DNA of 64,000 nucleotides from Ferrimonas kyonanensis DSM 18153 (GCF_000425405.1 NZ_AUDJ01000015.1:124001-188000); one strand, 5' to 3'. Positions 42,728 to 52,399 are shown, numbered from the stretch's first letter. Notes: generated from the sequence alone by a model not told the origin. Translations and numbers: made by a program.

Positions 42728-44740
42728 ATGAAAACTCAAATCAGTGTAGTGGCTGCCACCTTGCTGGCCTTGTGTGGCCAGGCGAACGCCTTCGATTTTG
42801 GTGTGCCAGCGGCCAACACCAGCAAGGCCAAAACCGACTCCTGGGCATGCAAAAAGTGCGTCAGCAGCGACAGCATTCAAGGCAGCGTCGGCCTTGGCCT
42901 GGGCAGTGCCATCAGCAACGACGATCATGCCGCCAACGCCCTGGGGTATGAAGATGGCTTTGCCGCCTCGGTAGACGCGGATCTGCTGCATCGCAGCGAG
43001 TCTGGTATTCGTACTAGCGTCGAGGCCAAGGAACTGGGCAGCAAACGCGGCGATCTGGCGGTCACCGCGGGCCGAGCCGGTCAATGGCAACTGGGTGCCA
43101 GCCTGGATCAGAAATACAGTGTCGATTCGACCAGCGCCCACAGTGATCTGTTGGCCAGTGGTGACACCCTGGTACGTCAGTCGGCGCCGGTACAGCAGCA
43201 ACTGGACAAAGAGCGCCAGCAGCTGGGTTTCAATGCCAAGTACATGGGCAGTCATTGGGGCAGCTACCTGTCGATGACCAGCGAATCCCGCAAAGGCAGC
43301 CAGCGCAGCAGCATCAGTAATGGCGGTGTTGAAGCGCAGAACATTGTGGCCCCCATCGACAGCTCCACCCAGAACCTGACGGCGGCAGTGCATGTGAGTG
43401 GAGACGCCTGGTTGGCGGAAGCCGGCGTCAAAGGCAGCTGGTTTGACAACGACATCGACAGCCTGTCTCTCGAAGGCGCTGCCATTCCGTCTCAGGCCGG
43501 GGCGCCGGACAATGAGGCTTACTCTGTGTACCTTAAGGGCCGCTATCGTCTTGGGGCCACTCAGGTGAGTGGCCGAGTGGCCAGCGGCAGACAGACTCAG
43601 GATCAGGACCTGGTGACTCTGACCGGAGTACCGGCCGGAGTGACCGCGGCGGATCTTCAGGTCGATACTCTGGATGGGCAGTTGGCGCTGGTAAGCCGGT
43701 TGTCGTCGAAATCGACGCTGCGGGCATCGATGATCTACAACGACCGCGATAACGCCTCCACCTTGTATGAGTTTGATCAGCTGCGCTTCGATGCCCTCAG
43801 CGGCACCGTAGAGCAGACTCAGGCTGTGGATCGCACTTACGCCACCTACAAGGTCGCGAGCGATTACCGTTTGGCCTCCGGTCACAAACTCAGCGGTGGT
43901 GTGGACTACAAGCAAACCGAGCGCAGTGCCGGCGACCGCGAGGACACCGATGAGCTGACGGCCTGGGCACGCTATCACTGGTCAGCTGCGGCCCGTTGGG
44001 ACATGCGGGTGAAAGCCAGCTTCGGTCAACGTGACGGCTCTCGCTATCAGGCCGGGGCAGCCACCTCGACCGAAAGCAATGAGCTGATGCGCAAGTATTA
44101 CCTGGCGGATCGAGACCGAACCAAATTGGAGCTGGAGATCAGCCATACGCCACTGGACACTGTGTCTCTGGACTTCAGCACTTACTACGCCATGGACGAC
44201 TACACCGATACCGACATCGGCCTGACCGAGTCCGAGGATTATGGCTGGGATCTCAGCGGCCACTGGCAAGCGTTGTCCAGCGTATCGATCACCGCCTTTG
44301 GCGGCATGCAGTGGATTGATAACGAACAACTGGGCAGCGACAGTGGCAGCTACGCCACCTGGGCCACCGAGAATCACGATGAATTTGGCTATGCGGGCGT
44401 GTCGTTGGCCTACACCGGTTTGCAGGCTCAGGGCATTCAATTGTCCGTGGATTACCAGTACAGCTACTCCGGCAGTGATGTCGATACCAGTGGTCAGCCG
44501 TTTGAGGATGACTATGAGTCCGACAGTCACAGCGTGTCGGTGAACGCCGGCTATGCCATCAGCGCCGCCGCCACCGTGGGCTTGCGCTACCAGTATGAGC
44601 GTTACCAGGACAGTGACTATGCCGAGATTCCGGTGGAAAACTATCCGGGCCAAGGGGTAACCGGCCTGACGACTCTGGGCCAGCTGAGCCAGAACTACAA
44701 CGCTCACCTGATCATGCTGACTTTGAGTTATCGCATGTAA
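42728..44740 (+). CDS. Outer-membrane beta-barrel of the MtrB/PioB/DmsF family
   Basis: The 670-residue protein has a signal peptide ending CGQANA and, near the mature N-terminus, CKKC (Cys41, Cys44), the CXXC diagnostic of MtrB proteins. The remainder is alternating amphipathic strand sequence and ends in YRM with alternating hydrophobics, as in a barrel of about 26-28 strands. It should sheath the decaheme cytochrome. It is cotranscribed with it and followed by a strong terminator. Confidence 0.92.
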   Translation: MKTQISVVAATLLALCGQANAFDFGVPAANTSKAKTDSWACKKCVSSDSIQGSVGLGLGSAISNDDHAANALGYEDGFAASVDADLLHRSESGIRTSVEAKELGSKRGDLAVTAGRAGQWQLGASLDQKYSVDSTSAHSDLLASGDTLVRQSAPVQQQLDKERQQLGFNAKYMGSHWGSYLSMTSESRKGSQRSSISNGGVEAQNIVAPIDSSTQNLTAAVHVSGDAWLAEAGVKGSWFDNDIDSLSLEGAAIPSQAGAPDNEAYSVYLKGRYRLGATQVSGRVASGRQTQDQDLVTLTGVPAGVTAADLQVDTLDGQLALVSRLSSKSTLRASMIYNDRDNASTLYEFDQLRFDALSGTVEQTQAVDRTYATYKVASDYRLASGHKLSGGVDYKQTERSAGDREDTDELTAWARYHWSAAARWDMRVKASFGQRDGSRYQAGAATSTESNELMRKYYLADRDRTKLELEISHTPLDTVSLDFSTYYAMDDYTDTDIGLTESEDYGWDLSGHWQALSSVSITAFGGMQWIDNEQLGSDSGSYATWATENHDEFGYAGVSLAYTGLQAQGIQLSVDYQYSYSGSDVDTSGQPFEDDYESDSHSVSVNAGYAISAAATVGLRYQYERYQDSDYAEIPVENYPGQGVTGLTTLGQLSQNYNAHLIMLTLSYRM

Positions 44741-44763
44741 AGGGTGTGGCAAGCATCACACTA

Positions 44764-44788
44764 AGCGGGCTTCGGCCCGCTTTTTTTG
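44764..44788 (+). terminator. Rho-independent terminator of the mtrAB-type operon
   Basis: AGCGGGC, loop TTCG and GCCCGCT are followed by a run of T. It closes the two-gene unit. Confidence 0.92.
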
Positions 44789-44865
44789 TGGCTTTGATTC
44801 AGTAACGCAATGAAAAGTAATCAAAGTGTGATCAACAAAGAAGTTTTATCATCGGATGAATTTGA

Positions 44866-44890
44866 ATAGAGTTTTTACTCTATTTCTTTT
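44866..44890. repeat. AT-rich inverted repeat upstream of the chemoreceptor gene
   Basis: AATAGAGT and ACTCTATT form an 8-bp stem with a TTT loop, followed by TTCTTTT. It could be a second weak terminator or an operator 60 bp before the receptor start. Confidence 0.4.
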
Positions 44891-44946
44891 GGTTTGATTT
44901 GATTACTCTGAGGAGGTGGGGTAACAGACTGATAAGGAAAAACATC

Positions 44947-46419
44947 ATGAACCCTGTAACGCTGTGGCGTCACTGTTTTCAACCTCAAGACGCTCAATGG
45001 ACCAACGAACAAGCACGCTACGTTGATACCGCCCTTTTTTTCCTGTTTCTCTCTTTTCTAACCGGCGTGTACAGCCTCATCAAATGGTCCGCCAATGGCC
45101 ATGAAGTGCTGACTCAAACCTCGATATTGCTGATTATTGTCGAGTTGGCGGCGGGGCTGACCATCCGCTTTTTCCGTGCGCCGGTGCTGGCCCTGAATTT
45201 GGGTTTCTTTGGCATGAGCCTGCATTGCCTGAATATGATCTATCAGACCGGTGGCTTTATCGGTTCCAGTCAGAGCCTGTGGGTGCCGGTGATGATCATT
45301 GCGTTTTATCTGTGCGCATCGTCGCTGATGGCGTCGCTGTGGTCGTTGCTGATCGGCGGTGTCACCCTGGCGATGGTGGTGGGTTTTCTGGAGGGGACGG
45401 CCTTTCCCGACATGGCGCTGACGGGGCGGGCACAAACCATAGAGATGCTCTCTGGTGTGGTGGTGCCACTGTTGGTGATCGCCACCGCTCAGGGGTTTAC
45501 CGCCAGGTTGCGTCGCAAGGCGTTGATCGACTCCGAGCAGGCACAGCTGGAGATGTCGGCGGCGGCGGAGCAAGCCCGTCAAGGCCAGCAGCAGCTTAAT
45601 GAGGTGATGCAGCAGGTGAAGGTTAACGTCAATCAGTTGATGGAGTTAGCCGCGGATCTGGATGGCCAGTCCCACTCTTTGCATGAGCATGTGGACACCT
45701 TGAATGAAAACTGCAGCGGTCAATCCTGTGCCTCTGAGCAGATGACTGCCCAGTTACAGCAGCTCACCGAAGATATGAACCGCTCTGATCAGTTCGTCTC
45801 CGATTTGCAGCACCACAGTGACACCATCAACCAGCAGGCCCAGCGCAGCTCTTCCAGCTTGCAGGCGTCCACCGATGCCATCGATCGCATCCTCACCGCC
45901 AACGAGAAGATCACCAGCGTGGCGGATTTGATTACTTCGGTCGCGGAGCAGACCAACCTGTTGGCGCTGAACGCTGCCATCGAAGCCGCCCGCGCCGGAG
46001 AACAAGGTCGGGGGTTTGCGGTGGTGGCGGAACAGGTGCGGGAGTTGTCGGCCAAGAGCAACGGCGCGGCCCTGGAGATTCGCACTATCCTCGAAGAGAG
46101 TCGCAAGGAGGTCAATCATGGCCAGCAGGTGATGCAGTCCACCACCTCGGAGATCTCCGGCATCATCGCTCAGGTGAGCAATACCCAGCAGGAAGTGACC
46201 CAGTTGACCGACATTATTAAGCACCAGGCCCAGGCCGTGGAAGAGCTGTATACCGCCAGTGCCGAGGTGTCCTCCGGCGTGGTGGACACCAACAGAGTGG
46301 CGGAGGAGGTGGCACAGCAAGGGGCGCAACTGGCCAATCAAGTTACCACCATCAAGGGATTGACTGCCTCGCTGACCGGCGTGATGGACAGCGGCGTAAC
46401 CGGCATCCGGGCAGGTTGA
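44947..46419 (+). CDS. Methyl-accepting chemotaxis protein with multi-helix intramembrane sensor
   Basis: The start at 44947 follows AAGGAAAAA, giving 490 residues. Six hydrophobic helices fill residues of about 30-200, with only short loops, so there is no periplasmic ligand domain and no HAMP. A coiled coil follows, and the signalling hairpin [35 protein letters not shown] lies near 337-372. A Cys-containing stretch ([13 protein letters not shown]) sits near 255-267 ahead of it. The MASE-like sensor suggests sensing of membrane or redox state. Position after the electron-export genes hints at energy taxis, which is inference. Confidence 0.88.
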   Translation: MNPVTLWRHCFQPQDAQWTNEQARYVDTALFFLFLSFLTGVYSLIKWSANGHEVLTQTSILLIIVELAAGLTIRFFRAPVLALNLGFFGMSLHCLNMIYQTGGFIGSSQSLWVPVMIIAFYLCASSLMASLWSLLIGGVTLAMVVGFLEGTAFPDMALTGRAQTIEMLSGVVVPLLVIATAQGFTARLRRKALIDSEQAQLEMSAAAEQARQGQQQLNEVMQQVKVNVNQLMELAADLDGQSHSLHEHVDTLNENCSGQSCASEQMTAQLQQLTEDMNRSDQFVSDLQHHSDTINQQAQRSSSSLQASTDAIDRILTANEKITSVADLITSVAEQTNLLALNAAIEAARAGEQGRGFAVVAEQVRELSAKSNGAALEIRTILEESRKEVNHGQQVMQSTTSEISGIIAQVSNTQQEVTQLTDIIKHQAQAVEELYTASAEVSSGVVDTNRVAEEVAQQGAQLANQVTTIKGLTASLTGVMDSGVTGIRAG

Positions 46420-46482
46420 GGTTTAGCGGGATAGGGCGACTGGGTCTATCCTCAGTGCTTGGGCGGCATTGAAGAGGTACCC

Positions 46483-47361
46483 ATGCAAGCTGCGCTATAC
46501 CCAGTCTCAGAACAGCAGATCACCGATTCGGTTTCTAAGGCCTTCCTGAAGGGAGGCCTGCCGGTGTTGATCATTCGCAACCCGTTTGCCGATGCCATCA
46601 TCAGCCTGTTCGGGGCCCAGCTACTCAGTTACCGCCCCCGTGGCGGCAGTGAGTGGTTGTGGCTGAGCGATGCCGCGCGCCTGGACCAGACACGGCCGAT
46701 ACGCGGGGGCATACCCATCTGCTGGCCGTGGTTCGGCCAACACCCGCAGATACCGGGGGCGCCATCCCATGGGTTTGCTCGAACTCAGATGTGGCAGCTG
46801 GACGCGGTGTCCGACACCAGTCGCGGCACCACCTTGTCGCTGTTTCTGTCTGACGATGACGTCAGTCCGGATTACTGGCCGTTTGCGTTTGAACTGCAAC
46901 TGGACGTGACCATCGGCCACCAGTTGGAGCTGTCCCTCACCGGCCACAATTGTGATCATCATCATTGGCGCTTCTCCACCGCATTGCACAGCTACTTTAA
47001 TGTGGGGGAGGTGAGTAAAACCACGGTATACGGTGTCGGCGATCGCTACCGGGACAAGCTCAGCGGCCAGAGTGTCATCGATACCGGTCCGCTGCAGGTC
47101 TGTCCCCCTCTGGATCGCATCTATCCGGGAGCCCAGCCTCAGGTGGTGATGGCGGCGGCCCAGCACAGTATCTTGTTGGATCAGACCGGCATGGACTCGG
47201 TGGTGGTGTGGCATCCCGGCCAGCAACTGCCGCAGGACATGGGGGCGGCCACCGCCGCGTCGATGCTGTGTGTCGAGACCGCGGCACTGGGCAGCGATGG
47301 CATCACCCTGGCACCGGGCAAGGCCCATCAGCTGAAACTGGTGATCAGCCGTCAGGCATAA
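46483..47361 (+). CDS. D-hexose-6-phosphate mutarotase (YeaD-like)
   Basis: The start at 46483 gives 292 residues. Family features are FGAQLLSYRPRGGSEWLWLS, RGGIPICWPWFGQHP, HGFARTQMW and the C-terminal VVVWHPGQ and LCVETAA, which include the catalytic His and Glu of aldose-1-epimerase-like mutarotases. It interconverts anomers of hexose 6-phosphates. It is monocistronic. Confidence 0.88.
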   Translation: MQAALYPVSEQQITDSVSKAFLKGGLPVLIIRNPFADAIISLFGAQLLSYRPRGGSEWLWLSDAARLDQTRPIRGGIPICWPWFGQHPQIPGAPSHGFARTQMWQLDAVSDTSRGTTLSLFLSDDDVSPDYWPFAFELQLDVTIGHQLELSLTGHNCDHHHWRFSTALHSYFNVGEVSKTTVYGVGDRYRDKLSGQSVIDTGPLQVCPPLDRIYPGAQPQVVMAAAQHSILLDQTGMDSVVVWHPGQQLPQDMGAATAASMLCVETAALGSDGITLAPGKAHQLKLVISRQA

Positions 47362-47390
47362 AAAAAGCCGCCTGACAGAAGGCGGCTGAA
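47361..47390 (-). terminator. Terminator of the deoxynucleoside kinase gene
   Basis: Read leftward, AGCCGCC pairs with GGCGGCT and is followed by a run of T (A run at 47360-47366 on the plus strand). It lies 70 bp past the kinase stop and overlaps the end of the mutarotase gene. Confidence 0.8.
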
Positions 47391-47459
47391 TTTCATCGGG
47401 AAGGATTGACTTAAACGGTCAACACCCCCAGTAGACGCGAACGTCTTAGAAAATGCATT

Positions 47460-48113
47460 CTAATCGGCGTTCAATACCTGACACACCTCAATCACTTGCT
47501 CTGCCAAACCTTCCGGGCAGCCGAAATGGGTCCAGTCAACAGTCAGCAGCTGGGTGTTGTACTTGTCGCAGATGTGCGGCAGGAAGGTGTTGTGACAGTC
47601 AGAAATCAACTGAATGTAGCTTTGTGGGGTACCCACTTCGGCGTCGCGACCTCGGCTCAGCATGCGCTCGTAGGAGACGATAGGATCGGATTTCAGGTAC
47701 ACCACGGCGCTGACCTGAGGGTAGTCTTCCAGCTTGTCCTGAATGTCGTAGTAGTAATCCAGGTCTTTGCCGTCGGGGCGGCAGGCCTCGGCCAGGTTGG
47801 CCTGACAGAAAACCAGGTCGGAAAACAGAGAGCGTTCGATGATGTAATTAAAGCCCGGATCCAGATCCTGGCAGGTCTCGGCACGCTTGTTGGTGATGTA
47901 GCGCTGGAAGTTGATTCGCTGCGACGGATCGTTGGTGAACGCCTTCAGCAGACGTTGAAATTCCGGATCGGTGTCCACCTCTTCGATGATCAATCGCCAC
48001 GGCCTGTCATCAAGATTGCTTAACCGGTCAGCCAGTTTGGGGAGTAGGGTGGATTTGCCTACGCCAATGTTGCCTTCAATGGCGATCAGTTTGAAATCTT
48101 GAGTTTGGTTCAC
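47460..48113 (-). CDS. Deoxynucleoside kinase (dNK/dGK-dCK family)
   Basis: The start is GTG at 48113, chosen because AGGAG lies 9 nt upstream; the longer frame to 48152 would begin before that site. The 217-residue protein has the P-loop EGNIGVGKST, the ERSLFSD motif (DRS/ERS of the family), and lid Arg residues in MLSRGRDAE. It phosphorylates deoxynucleosides for salvage; specificity is not readable. Confidence 0.85.
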   Translation of the reverse strand: MNQTQDFKLIAIEGNIGVGKSTLLPKLADRLSNLDDRPWRLIIEEVDTDPEFQRLLKAFTNDPSQRINFQRYITNKRAETCQDLDPGFNYIIERSLFSDLVFCQANLAEACRPDGKDLDYYYDIQDKLEDYPQVSAVVYLKSDPIVSYERMLSRGRDAEVGTPQSYIQLISDCHNTFLPHICDKYNTQLLTVDWTHFGCPEGLAEQVIEVCQVLNAD

Positions 48114-48472
48114 GTTCGACGGCTCCTGTAAATTGGAACGCGATGATAGCAAAAATGTAAGAATTTAAAACGTAAAAAAGGCCACTTTTGTTGATGTTTT
48201 TCTTGTCAGAATGGTTGACAGTGCATTAATTGCTGATGACTTTGCATTTTTCGTCACTTTAATGATTAAATTAAGTTCAATTAACATTTAAATGTATGTT
48301 ATTTAAGCTTATATTCGCCATTGGTTAAAGCGAGGATTGTCTGATTTGTTCGATTATTGTACGGATTTGCGCCGAGTCAGCGCCAGGCTGGCTTGGTCAT
48401 TTTGTCGTTTCGGTGACGATTGTGATCGAAAGCGGGCAAATGCCTGGGTCTTAACCAGGCATTGTGGTTTTG
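48114..48472. other. AT-rich intergenic region
   Basis: It contains the presumed kinase promoter and, at 48439-48463, AATGCCTGG/CCAGGCATT, a stem-loop placed after the cytochrome b561-like gene. No gene was recognised. Confidence 0.5.
48439..48463 (-). terminator. Stem-loop past the cytochrome b561-like gene
   Basis: A 9-bp perfect stem with a 7-nt loop. Read leftward it is followed by only a short T stretch, so it is a weak terminator. Confidence 0.5.
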
Positions 48473-48973
48473 TTAGCGCAACATCTCGAGGAAGTGGCTG
48501 AATGAAGCGATGGCATGGATGATCAGATACCAGAACAACGCCGAGGCCAGATCGATATGGCAGGCGCGCAGCGTCATGGCCATTGAACTGCCCTGAGTCA
48601 GCAACCAGGCACAGCCGGTCAGCCCCACCAGTACCATCAGGATCAGGCCAAACCCTTCGATGAAGGTCAGCAGTCCAGGGGCGCCCGCTGCGGGCAGTTG
48701 CTTGTTTTTGAGCTGGCGTAAATCATTAATGATCGGAGAAAACTGACCAACGCACCAGCCAAAATACAACCGCCACTGGCCCAATCGACAGCACTTGTAC
48801 AGGAAGCACAGGCTGAGCAGGGCAGTGACCACCCCCAAAGCGATGTGGTTATAGTCCCAGAACCCGGCATTGGCGTGAATTCGATTGGCCAGATGCACCT
48901 GGCCGGCAGTACTGAACAGCCAGATTGCCAGTAATGCCAATAGAACATGAAGGCGTTCAAACAGTTGCGACAT
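48473..48973 (-). CDS. Cytochrome b561-like four-helix membrane protein
   Basis: The 166-residue protein has four hydrophobic helices with paired His residues (HVLLALLAIWLF, DYNHIALGVV, CHIDLASALFWYLIIHAIASFSHF) suited to bind two b haems. It resembles cytochrome b561/DUF4405 electron-transfer proteins. Placement directly beside hemG, on the same strand and 27 nt apart, suggests co-expression. Its redox partner is unknown. Confidence 0.7.
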   Translation of the reverse strand: MSQLFERLHVLLALLAIWLFSTAGQVHLANRIHANAGFWDYNHIALGVVTALLSLCFLYKCCRLGQWRLYFGWCVGQFSPIINDLRQLKNKQLPAAGAPGLLTFIEGFGLILMVLVGLTGCAWLLTQGSSMAMTLRACHIDLASALFWYLIIHAIASFSHFLEMLR

Positions 48974-49000
48974 TATCTATCCTTGTTAGCCGTTGCGGTG

Positions 49001-49525
49001 CTAATAATTGGCCACTTGGCGGGAGAAGCGATCCACCTTTTCCCAGTCGGTGTACTCGATGCAGCTGTTGAGGTCAGTCGGCCCCTTGGTGATCCGCATG
49101 ATGAAGCGGATGATGTGCTTATCCAGGAAGTTGTATCTCTGGTAGTCGATCATACCACCAAACACCTCCATGAAGTCCGGCATCCAGGCGATGCGTTTCA
49201 GGAACGCCTGCATATAAGGGTTGGTTTGCGGACTGTCTTTACCGGGCTTTCTGGCGACCAGGCTGACCGAGAAGAAGCCGGCTGGCTTTTGCTCTAACAC
49301 GGCCTGGTGTTTTTTAATGAACTGAAACACTTGGTGAGAGTGCTTACCGTGCTTGATGCTGGCCCCGATCAGAATTTTATCAAAGGGCAACAGGTCCAGA
49401 TCAGGTTCAGCCAGATTGTGTAAGGTAACGATTTCGCCCTTCTTCTCCAGTTGTGCCTGAATTTGTTTGCAGATTTTTAGGGTTTGGCCTTTATCGGTGG
49501 AATAGGCGATTAACGTATTACTCAT
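49001..49525 (-). CDS. hemG: Menaquinone-dependent protoporphyrinogen IX dehydrogenase HemG
   Basis: The 174-residue flavodoxin-like protein begins LIAYSTDKGQTLKICKQI (FMN phosphate loop), followed by ILIGASIKHGKHSHQVFQFI and GGMIDYQRYNFLDKHIIRFIMRITKGPTD, the long HemG-specific insert. It oxidises protoporphyrinogen IX using the quinone pool, consistent with haem demand from the decaheme cytochrome and anaerobic growth. Confidence 0.93.
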   Translation of the reverse strand: MSNTLIAYSTDKGQTLKICKQIQAQLEKKGEIVTLHNLAEPDLDLLPFDKILIGASIKHGKHSHQVFQFIKKHQAVLEQKPAGFFSVSLVARKPGKDSPQTNPYMQAFLKRIAWMPDFMEVFGGMIDYQRYNFLDKHIIRFIMRITKGPTDLNSCIEYTDWEKVDRFSRQVANY

Positions 49526-49889
49526 GTATTCTCCAGCTGATCAACCTTGGGTCGACCGGGTTATGATAGCGAATAGCCCCAAGGGTTTAATTTGAACAGG
49601 ATCACCCCTTGGCAGGTTGGGGTCCTGAGCGTGGACTTAAGTGCCCGTTTTGTGACCTGAAAAGCGACTGTGAGTGGTGGGACAACAGCGAGTTACACAG
49701 GTTCAATGGGGTTGTTACATTATGGCGATTTTCAGTCGCAGGTGGATGCTGAATGGAGGGGCTCTGAGTTTACCTTGAGCGACATTCATATTAAACTTAG
49801 GTGACTTGATAATTTTGGTGATATACTTAAAAGGTACTTTGTCACTGTCTATGGGATAACTCCTATCCCGCGTTGTTGAAGTAGGAAAA
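49526..49889. other. Intergenic region upstream of the Hha-like gene
   Basis: About 360 bp between divergent hemG and the Hha-like gene, AT-rich near the latter. A TATACT -10-like hexamer lies near 49822. A GGGATA/TATCCC stem-loop (49853-49869) occupies the leader just before the ribosome site and may tune translation. Confidence 0.45.
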
Positions 49890-50087
49890 ATGAGAATTAA
49901 ATTAGAACAGCTAAATAGCGATGAGCTTGATTATCTCTATAAGTTGCGCAAAGCAAGAACTTTAGCAACTCTGGAATTAATGACGGAAAAGCTGGAGCGT
50001 GATGCTGCCAGTAGCGCAGAAGAAGCCTCTATTTGCCGAGCTTTCGACGTTCGGGAAACGGAGATAGAGCAGGGGCGTTACGTATAA
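49890..50087 (+). CDS. Hha/YmoA-like small regulator
   Basis: The 65-residue protein aligns with Hha from memory: DYLYKLRKARTLATLELMTEK matches [21 protein letters not shown], and the later RAFDVRETEIEQGRY matches SAADHRLAELTMNKLY with one gap. Hha proteins bind H-NS and modulate silencing of acquired genes. The C-terminus is shorter than in E. coli Hha (72 residues). AGGAAAAA precedes the ATG. No H-NS gene is in this window. Confidence 0.6.
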   Translation: MRIKLEQLNSDELDYLYKLRKARTLATLELMTEKLERDAASSAEEASICRAFDVRETEIEQGRYV

Positions 50088-50221
50088 ACCCGTTTTCGGT
50101 TTATGGATTCATAACCTCCTAGTTGAATATATAAGCCAACGATCTGATAACGCTCTGTTGGGTTTTCCTGTTACCGCTCAGTTGTCGATGCCCCTTCATG
50201 TTTTTAAAAACCTGTTTTTTA

Positions 50222-50262
50222 TCTGACACTTGAACACCGACGCTGGTCGGTGTTCAAGTGAG
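50222..50262. terminator. Long inverted repeat downstream of the acyltransferase gene
   Basis: CACTTGAACACCGAC and GTCGGTGTTCAAGTG form a perfect 15-bp stem with a GCTG loop; flanking ATCT/AGAT extends it. It lies between the Hha-like and acyltransferase gene ends and probably terminates both, though T runs are weak. Confidence 0.6.
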
Positions 50263-50267
50263 ATAAT

Positions 50268-51293
50268 TCAAGGAACCAAGCGTTTTACCAGCGGAATTCG
50301 TGCCAGTACCATGGTCAGCAGCAGCGCACTGACTAAGGTCAGAAGCGACAACGCCGGAATGGCCAACCAGTTGCTGCCAAACCATTGATAAAAGCCGTTG
50401 CCGATCTGGCGCACCGGGATTAACAGCAGTGGATGAACCAGATAGATACCAAGGCTGTATTTGGAGACCAGTGATATCAGCTTACGTGTTGTCTCATTGA
50501 TGTTGTCGGCCCACTTTTGAGCGAGTACAAAAATCATACCGGCAATGGCTACGGTATTCAGGGATTTATATCCCATGAAGAAACTGCTGTATCCCTGTTT
50601 TAATTCGCTGAACCACCAACTGCCAAACACATTGACAACCATGGCTGTGAGTCCGGCGAGCACCCACCATTTACGACTGTTATTATTGTCGTTATGGAAT
50701 AAATACCATCCGAGTATGAGATAGCCGCTATAGAGAATTATATTCTGACGAAGTGGTGTTTCTACTTTTAGCCAGTGCATCAAGGTCAATAACAACCAGC
50801 CGGCAATCACCAGCCTGACCCGCTCTTTTCCCATGGCCGCCAACAGAGGTGCTAAAAGCGGAATCACAAAGTAGAGCGGAATAAAATCATAGAAAAACCA
50901 CAGATGATACCAAACCGGCTCATTGGGAGAGGCGACAACGTTTTCAATAAACGGTTGAATATTAAATGTTTCTGACGCAAATGAGGGCGCAAGAGAATAG
51001 ATAAGTGTCCAGCCAATAAAAGGGATGGCCACTTTGGACAGGCGTCGGCTCAGGTAGTAGCGGCAATCGAAAGGGCGACTGTCCGACAGTAGCAGTGCGC
51101 CGGTGATCATCATGAATATTGGCACCGCCCAGCGAGTCACGGCGTTGTAGCTGCTGGCCGCTAACCACTCGGTTTCCGGGGCAAGCCCATACAGATGGCG
51201 CCAGGGACCGAGCACGTGGATGATGACCACGGCGATGGCGGCCAGGCAGCGCAGCAAATCCAGATAGAAGATGGTGTTCTTCTGTGTCGACAT
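50268..51293 (-). CDS. Acyltransferase-3 family membrane protein (OafA/WecH-like)
   Basis: The 341-residue protein has about ten transmembrane helices and the family head IFYLDLLRCLAAIAVVIIHV with the catalytic His near residue 21, plus VPIFMMITGALLL and YLVHPLLL near the end. Such enzymes O-acetylate surface polysaccharides or related carbohydrates. No glycan locus is adjacent, so the substrate is unknown. Its codons are somewhat more AT-rich than those of its neighbours. Confidence 0.85.
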   Translation of the reverse strand: MSTQKNTIFYLDLLRCLAAIAVVIIHVLGPWRHLYGLAPETEWLAASSYNAVTRWAVPIFMMITGALLLSDSRPFDCRYYLSRRLSKVAIPFIGWTLIYSLAPSFASETFNIQPFIENVVASPNEPVWYHLWFFYDFIPLYFVIPLLAPLLAAMGKERVRLVIAGWLLLTLMHWLKVETPLRQNIILYSGYLILGWYLFHNDNNNSRKWWVLAGLTAMVVNVFGSWWFSELKQGYSSFFMGYKSLNTVAIAGMIFVLAQKWADNINETTRKLISLVSKYSLGIYLVHPLLLIPVRQIGNGFYQWFGSNWLAIPALSLLTLVSALLLTMVLARIPLVKRLVP

Positions 51294-51437
51294 GATGTCT
51301 CCTTATTGCCTCGGGTCACTGGGCAGGATCCGAGTTGGCGTTGTGCCGCCCTATGTTGTTCGAATAAACCATCAGCATACCTCAGTAAATCAAGAGGAAA
51401 CAGTAGGCTAACTTAATCGGTGTTGAACCAAGGCCAA

Positions 51438-51462
51438 CTAAAACGCCGCCCTCAGGCGGCGC
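51438..51462 (-). terminator. Rho-independent terminator of speB
   Basis: Read leftward, CGCCGCC-TGAG-GGCGGCG is followed by TTTTAG, 20 bp past the speB stop. Confidence 0.8.
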
Positions 51463-51481
51463 TCATTGGTCCCAACCGCAA

Positions 51482-52399
51482 CTATTTCTGGTGGGCGACC
51501 ACGTACAGCAGTTCGGTGGCGATGGTGGCTGCCGCCAGTGCGGTGGTTTCGGCGTGGTCGTAGGCGGGGGCCACCTCTACCACATCCATGCCCACAATCG
51601 GCAATTCGGTCAATTTTCGCAGCACCTTGAGTACCTTATCCGTGGTCATGCCGCCGCAGACCGGGGTACCGGTACCCGGGGCATAGGCAGGATCCAGGCA
51701 GTCGATATCGAACGTCAGGTACACTGGCCGGTCTCCGACCCGGGCGATGATCTGCGCCGCGATCTCATCGGCGCTGAGATCGTTGGCGCGGTCGGCGGTC
51801 AGTACCTCAAACGGGTGGTCCTGATAGTCGTATTCGGTGCGGATGCCGATTTGTATGGAGTGCTCGGTGGCAAGCAAGCCCTCTTTGGGGGCATGGTAGA
51901 ACATGGTGCCGTGATCGTAGCGGCTGCCCATACTGTAGGTGTCGGTATGGGCGTCGAAGTGCACCAGGGCCAATTGGCCAAATTTCTTGGCGTGAGCCCG
52001 CAGCAGAGGCAGGGTCACGAAATGGTCACCGCCAAAAGTGAGCATCCGTTTATCGGCATCGAGCAACGCGCTGGCATGGGTTTCGAGGCCCTGCAGTAAC
52101 TGCTCGGCATCGCCGCAGTCGAACACCAGGTCGCCGCAATCCACCACAGACAGCCGATCCGCCAATGCAAAGCGCCAGGGGTAGCGTTGATCTTCCCAGG
52201 CCAAGTTGACGGAAGCGCGCCGAATGGCATCGGGGCCATTTCGGCTGCCGGGCCGGCCGGTGGTGGCCAGGTCGAAGGGCACACCGGTGACCACCCAGTC
52301 GGCTTTCGACTGGGCAGGACGAAACTCCAAGGGGTGGCGCAAAAAGCCAAAGGCATTGGAGTAAAGCGAGTAATCTTTTTTATCGGCAAGCGTTGCCAT
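51482..52399 (-). CDS. speB: Agmatinase SpeB
   Basis: SpeB hydrolyses agmatine to putrescine and urea. The start at 52399 gives 305 residues, essentially the E. coli length. Manganese ligands are visible in [18 protein letters not shown] and [32 protein letters not shown] closes the protein as in the family. No speA is adjacent. Arginine-linked metabolism fits the ArgR site on the amino-acid transporter elsewhere in the window, though no link is shown. Confidence 0.92.
   Translation of the reverse strand: MATLADKKDYSLYSNAFGFLRHPLEFRPAQSKADWVVTGVPFDLATTGRPGSRNGPDAIRRASVNLAWEDQRYPWRFALADRLSVVDCGDLVFDCGDAEQLLQGLETHASALLDADKRMLTFGGDHFVTLPLLRAHAKKFGQLALVHFDAHTDTYSMGSRYDHGTMFYHAPKEGLLATEHSIQIGIRTEYDYQDHPFEVLTADRANDLSADEIAAQIIARVGDRPVYLTFDIDCLDPAYAPGTGTPVCGGMTTDKVLKVLRKLTELPIVGMDVVEVAPAYDHAETTALAAATIATELLYVVAHQK

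Noticed and set aside
42116-43978. 620-codon open frame antisense to the decaheme cytochrome and barrel genes
   Set aside because: It lies opposite two strongly supported genes, lacks family motifs and a start region, and is explained by GC-rich codon bias in the real genes.
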